Shown here: in pieces, positions 8,573-18,205 of the stretch
How the letters are laid out: each line of letters opens with the position of its first letter
Position numbering within the stretch: position 1 is the stretch's first letter
NCBI GenBank assembly: GCA_015852425.1
Contig: JAAAIG010000139.1
Location: forward strand, 1 to 18,205
Reading direction: 5' to 3'
DNA length: 18,205 bases
Source: Gryganskiella cystojenkinii
Lineage: Eukaryota; Mortierellomycota; Mortierellomycetes; Mortierellales; Mortierellaceae
Program-made: the position numbers and the translations under genes
Notes under the pieces: model-generated
What the model was told of the DNA's origin: nothing
Seen by the model: only the letters and a program-made list of their open reading frames with translations
Databases searched by the model: none

Positions 8573-11500
8573 TCAGTCATCCTCGTCGTCAAAGATATTC
8601 ACGAGCGGACTGGATTTGTGATGGTTGTTACTCCCCTGAGGACCACTTGCCCGGTTCGAGGGCTGTTGACTTGATGAGGATCCAAATGTCCGAGTACCTC
8701 CAGGTCGACTTGACGGCAACGAGGATGGTCTTCCGCCAGTTTGTTGTTGGGAAGTTGACGATCCGCGGCCTTGATGGGGTTGAGGACTATGACTCCTAGA
8801 ATGTGAACCACTGCGGATGCTACTGTTGCTGCTGCTGTTGGGTATCCTGGCATGGTCGATAGAGAGCAGACGATCCCGATCATGATCGATTCCATGCGAA
8901 GACGATCGGGGTTGTTGTTGCACAGACGCAAACATCAGGGCTGGTCCACTCCGTGCCGCTGACGCATATCGATCGGGTCGATAACCTTGACCGCCACCAG
9001 TACCGGAGGCTAACGTTGACGATGTTGGACGATGATGTTGGTCCTGTCCCGTACTTTCTGTACTTGAGCGCGCGACACCATCGTTATCGATCAAGTTGGG
9101 GGTATCAGCTCCATGCAATGCAATCGCTTGTTTGGGTCCAACAAACTTTTGCCAAAGTGACTTGAACGGTCCAACGTCGCTGCCCCCTGCTGAACTGGAC
9201 TGGTCCAAGGAGGCCAAATTCCTTTGAGAGTTGCGGGATGCGATGCCTCCCCCTCCCCCTCCGAGGCGGCTTGGCGTCTCAAATGAACCACGACCTCCAA
9301 CATTTGTTCCGCCAGCAGTATGTGAACCGAAATGATCGACTGAATCGCGTCTGCCAAATCCTGTGAACACACTGCCAGAGTCATCATCGTCTGTAGAATC
9401 ATCAAAATAAGGTTCTCCATAGGCTCGTTGACTGGATCCGCTTGGTCGAACATCCCGCCAAGCATTTGCGCTCGAGCCCTCGCCCAACAATCCATAATTG
9501 TTCTGCTCTCCTCGTCTCCGGTTCTTGTTAGTGTTATAGGTCTATGGCAAAAACGGCGGTATAAAAATCGTCAGCTCAGGATCTTCTCTTAGTAAGCGGC
9601 GGTGCTATGAGAGTGCCATGTCAAAGACTCACCTCGAATGCCGCTCCACGTCTTGCTGTGAAATCGCGGTTGGGTCCTGTGCGATCCGGCATTAACTGTC
9701 TCTCCTCGCCTCTCCTCGCTGAAAATTTTAAATCCAAAAAAAAAAGTATTAAGGAAAAGAAAAAAAAAAGATAGGGTCTTAACTGGTTGTGGACTCGGCG
9801 ACTTACCATCCTTCAAAACCTGTTGACCTTCCTCCACGTCGCCACCGATACCGCCCTCGTCATCATCATTGTCGAAGAAGTTGTCCGAGATGCTGCACAC
9901 GGCAAACATCTTGGCAAAGACATTGAAGAGGGTGATAAGCGTCGGTACAAGGATCAGATAAGGCATATAGTAGTTGAACTCGCCCAAGAACGGCACCATG
10001 TCGATTTTTCCCATGTACTAAGGAAAGCCATTTATCAACACACAGATTGTTAGAAACATGTGGATAAAACTTTGGATGATAGGTGTCTGATTAAAGATGA
10101 CGCATGATATACCTGAGCGAAAACAGTACTGTCTTCCTTGCCAATGGCAGAAATGGTTAAGTAGTTATAGACCAGTGGGAACCTAAACAAGGAGCACAGA
10201 TTAGTCGAATGATACACAACACAGCATACCCAGCTCGATGTCTTCTCTTGCACCTGGACAGAAAACTGCACAATCAAGACCTACGTGAGTCGGCAGAGAT
10301 AGGATCCAATGAACAGTAACGTTGGTTCATCTGTGTGGTGGTTGGGAACAAGGACATAGTTGTTCAGGAGCTTCATCTTCATCAGGGTTGTATATGCGCA
10401 TGTGCACATGTACAACATCGTGAAGAAACTAATGGCCTCGATCGCTCCGTAGGACACCTTCTGTGTGGCCAACTGGACTAATAGCCCAATGACACTCAAG
10501 ATCGGATTGACGTTCTGGTATGTCATCTCGGACCAGACGATCAAGAGCGAGAGTGCTCCACAGATCAAAGACGCCGACTTCAACAGGACAGGGCGTATTT
10601 TCAGGTGCCAGTGCCATTCCAGCGATAATATCCAGTCTTTTGGTTTTAAGCTCAGGGGTCGTAACGTTGAACGGAATTTCCTACATTGAAAAGAAAGCGC
10701 CACGCATAAACATAATAAGCATCCATCTCCAATTACGCCCGCCCCCTTTTTCATATTCACAGTGTTCATAGTGCAGAGGCTTGGCGCAAAACAGATGAGG
10801 TGAGTTTCATAACTCTTACTTTTCGGGGTTGTCCGCGTTCTCCTGAATATCCTGTGCCAAGAATCCAGCCTTCAGCAAATCATTCCAGATGCTGTGCAAT
10901 AAACAAAAGAAAAAAAAACGAACGTGTCAGCCGGGCCAAGCAGTCCTTTTTTTGGTGAACAACGACTTGATCTTTTGCATCCCGTTCCACACTCGCAGGG
11001 CATGGGATCAGAAAACAAAACGCTGTCGCCCGCCTACGCCATGGACCGACAAACAACAGTAATAAAAAAAAGCAGAACCACTTACGCCGTCCATCGATCA
11101 TTCATTCGCAGAGCTCGCTTGATTCGAGCATGAAGATCCGCGAGATATTTCTCCGTGATGATTGCTGGTACCAATCCATCCATCGAGTGTTTCCGGGCTG
11201 CAAGCCCACTGGTGGACGTTGTTGGTCTCGTTGCCGTGCCAGAGGTAGCAGTGGTGTTGGCTGTTAATGCAGCTCCTGATGCAACATCACCTCCTCTCGG
11301 TACAGGGGATGATGTCCTGCTCGATTCGAATTGAACTCCTCTTACGGCTGGGAAGTCTGCCACCATCCTGTCAACATGCACGCGGAGGGGATCGGACAAT
11401 GGCAGTTTGTGACAAACTACGGAAAGTTCCTGTTTGCACACATGAAAAGAGATATCGGTACAAATGAGTCGATCAATCTCAACATTTTTGATCTTTGGAC

Positions 11501-12589
11501 AATAGGGGCCGGTGCGATAGAGGCAAAAGCGCGTATGTCACATCATCTCTCGGCTATGCATGAAGATCGCGAATCGCATCTCTTTTTTCTATCCTAATTA
11601 CCTTGGCCACGTTCAGGACTTCATCCTCAGTGTCCTGTCGCTTATCCTTGACTACACTGGCTTTGAAACTGATCCGACGCAGTTCCCGAGCATTATCGCC
11701 CTTGTGCCACAACCGTCTTGGGACATCCACCATACCGTAGCCCATAAAGATGACGACGAGGATCAAACCCCAAGAGTTACTAAGAGCCATGACATAGGCC
11801 CGAAGGTTGCTTGTTCCTTGAGAATACCAGACGTAAATGAGACCCAGTAGGGCTATTGAACCGACGATGAGTTGGTAAATAATGTTGTAACGAACCGCAC
11901 TCCTGATCCTCTTCATGACCGTGAACTCGCCCGATTGTGTGTAGGCCTGCAGCAGCGGGATCAAGGCCCTGCAGATAGGAATTGAGTCAGGTTGTAATAA
12001 GAAGAAAAAAAGAGGGTGCCCTGGAGGTTAGACCGGCCTTTTTTTTTTCTTGTTCATTCACTAGTCTCTGTGTAGTCTGTTTTGAGAGGAGTCATTGACC
12101 ATGAGTCCATGACGAAATTCTGTTTTCTTACCATGTGAGAACAAAACTGCACCAGTAGATCGTCCTCCAAGCTGCGATGAGGAACTCGCTCGAGACGTAC
12201 ATGAGCGGTGGGTTGCATAGTACCTCTTTGCATCCTTGAAAGAGTGTCTACTCGAAAGAGAGGGAAGTCAGTTTTTTTTTTATTCTTCGCTCCGCTCGGC
12301 CACTCAATTTTTTTTTTTTTTATTCTCTTGGTTCGTGCATGGTTTTGTAAATGCAGCGAATTGTATTCCATGCATAAGAGGAGTGCTGATGTTCTTGTTG
12401 TGCAAGAGGACATACCGAAGAGAGGTCGAGAGGAACAAGGACGACGATGGAGAAGGGAAAGAACCAGGAGACGTAGGCGATGAGGCTCACGTACCAGGCC
12501 TGTTCAACTCTGTTGCCAAAGTAGTTGAGCAGACCAGCCACGAGGGCAATCAGGGTGATTGCACCAGCGACCAGCGAGAGGACTGCCAT
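8573..12589 (-). CDS. LMBRD2: LMBR1 domain-containing protein 2 homologue, multipass membrane protein
   Basis: Minus-strand exons, high to low: 12589-12416, 12247-12132, 11968-11602, 11429-11086, 10891-10820, 10680-10285, 10182-10113, 10017-9807, 9718-9633, 9541-8573. All nine GT-AG junctions keep frame and give 934 aa, against about 695 in human LMBRD2. The order of features matches the family: two N-terminal helices ending VLVPLDLSS, the loop and helix around RTIYWCSFVLTW, then SNSWGLILVVIFMGYGMVDV. A cytosolic loop ending PLSDPLRVHVD follows, then IVWSEMTYQNVNPILSVIGL, NNYVLVPNHHTDEPTLLFIG and the last helix before SISDNFFDNDDDEGG. Animal LMBRD2 is linked to GPCR signalling; the fungal role is unknown. 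About the last 320 residues are Ser/Gly/Gln-rich with SR-like dipeptides and end FDDEDD. ATGs upstream of 12589 lie in a pyrimidine leader and would add implausible sequence. Confidence 0.93.
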
Positions 12590-12931
12590 ATGAAATAAGG
12601 GATAGAACTGAATGAAACGTCTATAAAGCCAATGCGAAGAAAAACAGCAAGAGAAAGTGGGAAGAGGGCGATGCAAAGTAATGCTGGGTTGAAAGAATGA
12701 TGGAATCGGTGCAGAGAAGGATGTGAGCAGTGAGAAGGGTGGTGAAATAAAAGAGAAGTGCGGGATAGGAAAAAAATTATGTGTTGATCGTTTTGATCCT
12801 TTTCTGACAGTGCAACCCTGGATCTTTTGACGTTTTTCAAACAGGAACGGACAAATAACGCAACACAACAGCATGATCATACGCGCAATGCAAAAACGTT
12901 TTCCTTTGTGCCGTTCAATTGAAGATTGATT
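12590..12931 (-). other. intergenic region and 5' leader of the LMBRD2 gene
   Basis: This is 342 bp between the small minus gene and the LMBRD2 start. The sense strand is pyrimidine-rich next to the ATG, as in other leaders here. Open frames through it (12550-12840 and 12720-12880) are low-complexity S/F/P runs and not genes. Confidence 0.55.
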
Positions 12932-13324
12932 CTACAGGTGGTCGCTAGCCTTCGTTTGCTGGATATAATACTCGATGTCGCGCGCAGTTAATCTCGGGCT
13001 CCAGCCATGACGGTGTGCCGTCGAACTTGCTCGGATATATCGCACGAAGACCTCGACCGATGCCCGGACCTCAAAGAACTCTGCGATCTCTTCCCAGGGC
13101 ACGTCGTGATAGCGCATCTCTGCCAAGAGCATGTCCCTGGCCGAGACACCGTGAAACTCGTACAACGTGGTTGGAATGAACCGAGACTGATCCGGATGCA
13201 ATGAGCTCTGGAGTCGAGTGTTTAATGTCGATGGGGCTAAATGACGGAGCAAGAGGTGCTTGTACTGTAGTGGAGGAAGAGCAGTGAGACTGAAACTTCT
13301 CAGCGAGGATATCCGTGGGAGCAT
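12932..13324 (-). CDS. small protein, probably mitochondrial, with helical HTH/Myb-like C-terminal half
   Basis: This single-exon frame gives 130 aa. I chose the ATG at 13324 because upstream in-frame codons (to 13435) read through the T/C-rich leader as a run of Phe and Leu. Residues 1-42 are rich in Arg, Ser and Leu and free of acid residues, which is typical of a mitochondrial presequence. Residues 60-125 look helical and contain YHDVPWEEIAEFFEV, a Trp-Glu-Glu-Ile pattern seen in Myb/SANT-like and other helix-turn-helix domains, then WSPRLTARDIEYYIQ. I do not recognise a named family, and the HTH reading is weak. It sits between the chitinase and LMBRD2 genes on the same strand, with its own leader, so it is not evidently co-transcribed. 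Confidence 0.6.
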   Translation of the reverse strand: MLPRISSLRSFSLTALPPLQYKHLLLRHLAPSTLNTRLQSSLHPDQSRFIPTTLYEFHGVSARDMLLAEMRYHDVPWEEIAEFFEVRASVEVFVRYIRASSTAHRHGWSPRLTARDIEYYIQQTKASDHL

Positions 13325-13577
13325 GTTGGCAATGGCTGGCACTTTGTGAAAAGAAAGAGAGAAGGTCAAAGTGAAGAAGAAAAAGAAACCGAGAAAAAAA
13401 AAAATGAAGGTCGAACAGTCAGTCCTCGATCCCAATTTAGATTTTGCTGAATTTTGATCTTGTAAAATTTTCTGATTTAAATTATTTGGGATATTTTATT
13501 GACCATTTTCTCGGGGCATTCATCCCATTCTCACACATCCTGCCCTTGCTTCCGAGGTTGTTGATCTCGTCTGCTTC

Positions 13578-15306
13578 TCAATTGCGCATCTCTTGCAGCA
13601 CATTCAACAACTCAAAGTCGGTCGTGTCCTGGTTGATGGCCCAGAGCATCACGCCACCCAGGTTCTTTTGCTTTGCAAACTCGACCTTCAATCTCAGCGA
13701 CTCGCGGTCATCATAACTAATAAACTGATTTGTCTCTGGGTTGAACAACCAGGGTGTCTGACTCTCCTCATCAAACTTGCGGATCCAGGGCGCTCGGGCT
13801 TGACCATTCCCATCAATCACACCTTGTTCTCTCAGATTCTTGTACTTCCAGACTCCGGAATACGCTGCCGTCTTCTCACAAGGATCTGTCCATAGCCCAT
13901 CGTTGTTATCGCCGATCGGGACCTTCTTGTCGAATGGTGCCGCCATAATCTGAGAAGCGGTCATATCTCTCTTGGTGATCAAGGATCGACCATAAAAGGG
14001 AACGCCCATGTTAATCTGCTCTGGCGGAAACCCAGCCTGGATCCAGGCCTCTGCGCCTCCTGAATACGTGAGACCATCACCCTCCAACGGTGCATTCGCC
14101 CCGGTGACTGTACCCCAGGATCCATTGATATCATAGGCCATAACGTTGATATGGTTCACCACCTTGCTGAAGTCGCTTACGTCCTTCATTATACCCTCGG
14201 GTCCATCAAAAGGAACGATGCGGGTTGCGAGGGAGATTTGCAGGTCTGCCCCGTTCGGCAATACGTCCATGGCTGCCCGGAGCTCTTGAAGTAGCTTCAA
14301 GAAGTTCTTGGCGTCGTTCTTCTCATCAAAAGTGTTACAAGCACTACCGAGACGACCCGGATATTCCCTGATGTAAACCAATAAAAAAATGCGGGTGGAG
14401 AGTAAGGAACAAGAATAAACAAAAGCATTTTTGTCATGAAAACGCCAAAACTCTTACCAGTCGATATCAATCCCGTCTAGGTTGTTTTGTCGAATCATAT
14501 CAATCGCACCATCGATAAAGACTTTGCGACTTTGCTTGGACGCTGCCAAGGGACTGAAGTACTGAGATCCAGTCCATCCTCCAATCGACATCAACACCTT
14601 GACATTGTTCGCATGTGCACTCTTCACGACGCGTTTCAGCAGGTAATCGGTCTCAAACACGGGCTTGAAATCTGGTCGAACGATCGAGAATGCGTAATTA
14701 ACATGTGTGACCTTGTCAAAGGGAATCGCCTCTGGGGGCATTGCACCTGAGGTCCAATCGGTCCAGTACGCAACCACCATCTTTTCCTTCTGGCTTCCGC
14801 CTCTTGGATCAGCAACCTTTGGGGTGCTGTCCCTGCCCTTGCCGTGCTTGGTTTTTTTCGTTGTGTCCTCGGCTTCGTTAATATCGTCTCGGTCGGGTTC
14901 GCTCGCGATCACTGAGGGTGGTGGTGCGGTGTCGCTACCTATGAGAACGATGATGTTGATGTTCAGATTATATGAAAGGCGAGGGTATGTCCATCATACT
15001 GAAGGGCGAGCTGGGATTGATGATGTTTGTACCTTTGTCGCCCCTATAAGGAACATGTGGGATAGCTGCCTGACCTATATGATGGGCGGCGTCATGATGG
15101 TGATGGTGGCTCTTATGCTCTTTAGACTGAACCTTCTTGGAGCCGTGAGCGTTGGCTTCCTGCTGTTGGCGGTGGTGATGGTGGTTGGGTTGCTCCTTCA
15201 CAGCCTTTGCATCGTTATGATCGTGTTTGTCACGATGGCCCTCTCCGACAACGAGTAGGGAGAGACCCAAGGAAAGGACCAAGAGTGTAGTGGTTGAGAT
15301 CTTCAT
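13578..15306 (-). CDS. secreted glycoside hydrolase family 18 chitinase
   Basis: Minus-strand exons 15306-15033, 14938-14458 and 14367-13578 give 514 aa, with both GT-AG introns in frame. Residues 1-23 form a signal peptide (hydrophobic LLVLSLGLSLLVV). Residues 24-92 form a His-rich region with runs of four and five His. Residues 93-143 form a polar linker. The GH18 barrel starts at KMVVAYWTDW (about 144). It carries the second conserved strand VLMSIGGW and the catalytic DxxDxDxE motif DGIDIDWE with the proton donor Glu253 encoded across the second intron. It also has MAYDINGSWG, MGVPFYGRS and the C-terminal substrate Trp in GGVMLWAINQDT. The enzyme should hydrolyse beta-1,4 links in chitin by substrate-assisted catalysis, in wall remodelling or feeding. 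No chitin-binding module is seen. A TATA box lies about 195 bp upstream. Confidence 0.97.
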
Positions 15307-15500
15307 ATCGAGTGTGCTATGGTGGAAGAATGGGGCTGAGAAGAGAAATTGGCGAAAACACCTCAAAGGAAGCAATCAAGGGGGGGTGAGTCTAGCGAGA
15401 TTTGAATACGATCCAGATTGTTGCATTCCACACATTTACATTTGTCCAATGCCCCCTTTTTTGTCTCTTCCTTTACCCGCCATAGTGAACTATTTCTCGA

Positions 15501-15509
15501 CCTTTTATA
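15501..15509 (-). promoter_or_regulatory. candidate TATA box of the chitinase gene
   Basis: On the minus strand TATAAAAGG lies 195 bp before the chitinase ATG. The match to a TATA box is strong, but the distance implies a fairly long leader. Confidence 0.45.
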
Positions 15510-15979
15510 CTTGTCATGGCACAGCAATCAAAAAGTACTGTGATGCGTTCTTGACCTACAACTCTTTGTTCCTCAACCATGTTCGTGTGCTCTGCCGATT
15601 TGAACAACTCCACTATTGACGCGTACTTCCCCCCACTCCAAATCTTTCATCCATTTGTTAGTGATAGCAAAACAGCAAAGTAATAATGCTTCTCGCGCAA
15701 AGTATGAAGATCATGACGACACCATCTGGGAATGGCAATGATGCGAAACAAAACTTGGGAATCATATGGGGTTGTTCGTTTGGCTTTAGGCTCTTCCTAA
15801 GTCCTAGGACTGTTCGCAAGACTGATGGTGACAATTCCTTTTTATCGACTCGAACTGGTCCCCAGCAAGGTCACCACGGAGCAGAGAACTGATGTCCCTT
15901 GTTGCTTCTATGACTCTAGAATAGGACGGACTTCTTCACTCTATCACTTTCTCTCTTCTCTCTCACACATACAAAAAGG

Positions 15980-16069
15980 CTTAGTTGTCTCCTGGGAGAT
16001 TTCGTAGCCGTCATGAACATGGATGTCATCAAGTAATTTTTCCAGCCACGAAACTTAGTGTCTCCTGGG
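15980..16069 (+). repeat. 16-bp direct repeat in the PEPCK upstream region
   Basis: CTTAGTTGTCTCCTGGG (15980-15996) recurs as CTTAGTGTCTCCTGGG (16054-16069), differing by one inserted T. The copies lie about 715-800 bp before the PEPCK ATG. A binding site or a small duplication would explain it. Confidence 0.5.
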
Positions 16070-16653
16070 TCTTTGCAGTTATGTTTTTCATTGCTCTCGC
16101 CAAATAAAAAATAAAAAAAAAGGGACAAGGTCCAGGCAATCAGCACAGCGCAAAAAGAAAAGCTGCCATCGTCATGGAACGTGATTTTTGTCCCGAGCAA
16201 CGGAAACAAATCCACAATACCACACCGCACCACAAGCCCATCGCGAGGGAAGTGGTGGCCCTAGCCCTTGCCAGGTGATGATCTTTGACATATGATTCCT
16301 ATTACCTTGTTCTACGATTTTTGTCCATTCACCATCTCTTTCCTTGCTTCCTCCTTTTCGTGTCCCCCTCGATTTTTTTCTTTTTTAGTTTTTTTTTCAC
16401 CGCAAAATAGCATTCTAATGCATCCTCCTTACATGTTGCTTCCGAGATCTTCCTACAGACCGTGAGGCCTTTTTTTTTCTTCTTTTCAAACTAGCCCTTC
16501 TTACAGCTCCTTGCATGTTATGGTTAAAGTCGTAACGTTCAACGTGGTTCGAGCTCTGGTACCAACTGGAAAAGGAACCAAAAGAAGAGAGCAAAAAAAA
16601 AAAAGGCGCATCACCCGATCCATTGTACATTGTGCTTTTCTTCTCTCCTCGGG

Positions 16654-16660
16654 TATAAAA
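16654..16660 (+). promoter_or_regulatory. TATA box of the PEPCK gene
   Basis: TATAAAA lies 123 bp before the PEPCK ATG. A CT-rich leader and then a CA-rich stretch (CAACAACCACAATACACAAA) follow, typical of highly expressed fungal genes. Confidence 0.7.
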
Positions 16661-16782
16661 GACTGTCGAGTCTCCACCACCGGCGACAAAACTTTTTTTT
16701 TTTCACTCAAACTTCCGTTCACGTTCTTTCTCTCCTCATTTCTCTCCACTCTTTCAACAACCACAATACACAAACCTCCAAA

Positions 16783-18205
16783 ATGATGGCCAATAACGAA
16801 CAAGCCAAAGCGGCTGCTGCTGCTGCCCTCGCCGCCAAGAAGGCCACAAAAACCTCGACCACGATCGAAACCCTCAAGAACCAAGTCGCCGATCCTCTTC
16901 TTCAACCCACGACTGCACCTAAGACCTTGACGTCAGGACCTCTCGGTCAACTGCAATCAACCTCGGCCTCGTCTTCGACCCACACCCTCGGTAGTGTCCA
17001 GAGCACTCACAGTCATACCAACAACAGTCAACATTCCTCCACCCACTCGCACCAGACAGTCTTGCCCCATCATCCTCAACAATCTCACCCAGGTATTCAT
17101 CACAAGGCATACCACCCTGACCCGGAGGTCCTCTACCACGACAGTGGTATCGATTACAGCCATGTTTTGATGAACAGAAACGCATCGGCGGCGAAATGTT
17201 ATGAGGATGCCTTGCGCTATGAACCCGGCACGATCATCTCGTCTGCCGGTGCTTTGGTCACTAGTTCTGGAAAGAAGACGGGTCGTTCACCCAAGGACAA
17301 GCGTATCGTCGACGAACCGAGTACATGCGATGATATCTGGTGGGGACCTGTCAACACTAAGTTGAGTGAACATGCCTTCTTGATCAATCATGAACGTGCC
17401 GTCGATTATCTCAACACCCGCGAACGACTTTATGTATTTGATGGTTATGCCGGTTGGGATCCTAAATACCGGTAAGTGAATCTTTCTTTTCGTGAAAATT
17501 GGCATGTATGCTGTTGCTAACATGAAATCAGTATTATGCCGAAAACCCAAAGTTGACTAAAAAAAAAAAAAAAAAACGATTCAATTTTTTTTTCTCTAGA
17601 ATCAAGATCCGCGTCGTCTGCGCTCGCGCTTACCATTCCCTCTTTATGCGCAATATGCTAATCCGCCCCACAGACGACGAACTCGAAGACTATGGAGAAC
17701 CCGATTTCACGATCTTAAATGCCGGTGCCTTCCCCGCCAACCGTTACACGACCGGTATGACCTCGACCACTTCAGTCGCCATTAATTTCCGTCGCAAAGA
17801 GATGGTTATCCTCGGTACCGAATACGCCGGTGAGATGAAGAAGGGTGTCTTTACAATCATGCATTACCTCATGCCCAAGGCTGGAGTCCTCTCCCTGCAT
17901 TCGTCTGCGAATCAAGGTGAGGCCGGCGATGTCTCCTTGTTCTTTGGCTTGTCCGGCACGGGCAAGACGACCTTGTCTGCCGACCCGAGAAGACACTTGA
18001 TCGGAGACGATGAGCACTGCTGGTCCGATACCGGTGTCTTCAACATTGAGGGAGGTTGCTATGCAAAGACGATCGATCTCTCTGAGGAAAAGGAACCCGA
18101 GATCTTTGGTGCGATCCGCTACGGTGCCGTGCTTGAGAACGTGGTCTTGGATGAGGATACCCGTCAGGTTGATTACAACGATTGTTCGCTCACCGAGAAC
18201 ACCCG
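16783..18205 (+). CDS. PCK1: ATP-dependent phosphoenolpyruvate carboxykinase (3' end beyond window)
   Basis: Exon 1 is 16783-17471, the intron 17472-17599 (GT-AG), and exon 2 runs from 17600 past the window end. At least 431 residues are visible. The enzyme converts oxaloacetate and ATP to PEP, CO2 and ADP and commits carbon to gluconeogenesis. Signatures seen are [19 protein letters not shown], the P-loop [14 protein letters not shown] at about 346-359, and the metal-binding stretch [11 protein letters not shown]. The sequence tracks yeast Pck1 closely from [12 protein letters not shown] (residue 133) onward. The equivalent yeast position is near residue 37, so the N-terminus is about 96 residues longer. 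That extension is Ala-rich, then Ser/Thr/Gln/His-rich. The start is the first of two adjacent ATGs after a clean CA-rich leader with a TATA box 123 bp upstream. A downstream start cannot be excluded. Confidence 0.97.

Larger units (their letters stand above)
15307..16640. other. divergent intergenic region between chitinase and PEPCK genes
   Basis: No gene is recognised in about 1.3 kb. Short frames occur on both strands without known motifs. Features seen are a TATA box for the chitinase (15501-15509), an ACGCGT box (15619-15624), a 12-bp palindrome AGTCCTAGGACT (15800-15811), and a 16-bp direct repeat CTTAGT(T)GTCTCCTGGG (15980-15996 and 16054-16069). Confidence 0.55.

Noticed and set aside
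12320..12880. Longer start for the LMBRD2 protein at 12880
   Set aside because: The added 97 residues come from the pyrimidine-rich leader (Phe/Ser/Pro/Leu runs). The family N-terminal helix begins at the ATG at 12589.
14707..15258. 183-aa + strand ORF rich in Met, Val and Leu
   Set aside because: It is the antisense of the chitinase first and second exons and intron. Its composition is explained by the His-rich codons on the other strand.
16501..16905. 134-aa minus-strand ORF over the PEPCK start
   Set aside because: It is antisense to the PEPCK leader and first exon, with no recognisable motif. Its openness follows from the biased + strand composition.
1..18205. CRISPR arrays, prophage, bacterial operons or defence systems
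   Set aside because: No regularly spaced repeats or such genes were seen. The intron-rich gene structure is eukaryotic throughout.

Overview
This window looks like nuclear DNA of a filamentous fungus. It has intron-dense protein genes on both strands, short GT-AG introns (roughly 85-195 nt), pyrimidine-rich 5' leaders, TATA boxes about 95-200 bp before start codons, and AATAAA-type signals after stops. The gene set is a PAAF1/Rpn14 proteasome chaperone, an LMBRD2-type membrane protein, a secreted S1/P1 nuclease, a secreted GH18 chitinase and an ATP-type PEP carboxykinase. That set, with so many introns, fits an early-diverging fungus (Mucoromycota, perhaps Mortierellaceae). This placement is inference from gene content, not from a search.

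Layout. 1-170 (+): possible 3' end of a gene cut by the window edge. 217-2773 (-): 13-exon WD40 gene of the PAAF1/RPN14 family, including one probable GC-AG intron. 2774-6212: a long stretch without a recognisable gene, holding CT microsatellites, a diverged direct repeat, a 155-bp TA-flanked inverted-repeat element (probable Tc1/mariner/pogo-type MITE, 4015-4169), and overlapping orphan ORFs at 5.2-5.9 kb. 6213-7584 (+): four-exon S1/P1 nuclease. 7585-8572: convergent spacer. 8573-12589 (-): ten-exon LMBRD2 homologue, 934 aa, with a long disordered C-terminal tail. 12932-13324 (-): small single-exon protein, probably mitochondrial, of unknown function. 13578-15306 (-): three-exon GH18 chitinase with a His-rich segment after the signal peptide. 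15307-16782: divergent intergenic region. 16783 to the end (+): PEP carboxykinase, cut by the window edge, with a long low-complexity N-terminal extension.

Exon models were rebuilt by hand. For the five main genes every exon junction keeps the reading frame, and the joined proteins follow the known families across most junctions. The genes are ordinary housekeeping and secreted-enzyme functions and do not form a pathway cluster. I found no CRISPR array, phage, operon-like defence system, tRNA or rRNA. The more interesting points are the MITE, the GC-AG intron, the unusual N-terminal extensions of PEPCK and chitinase, the LMBRD2 tail, and the unexplained 5.2-5.9 kb region. I see no convincing undescribed system.
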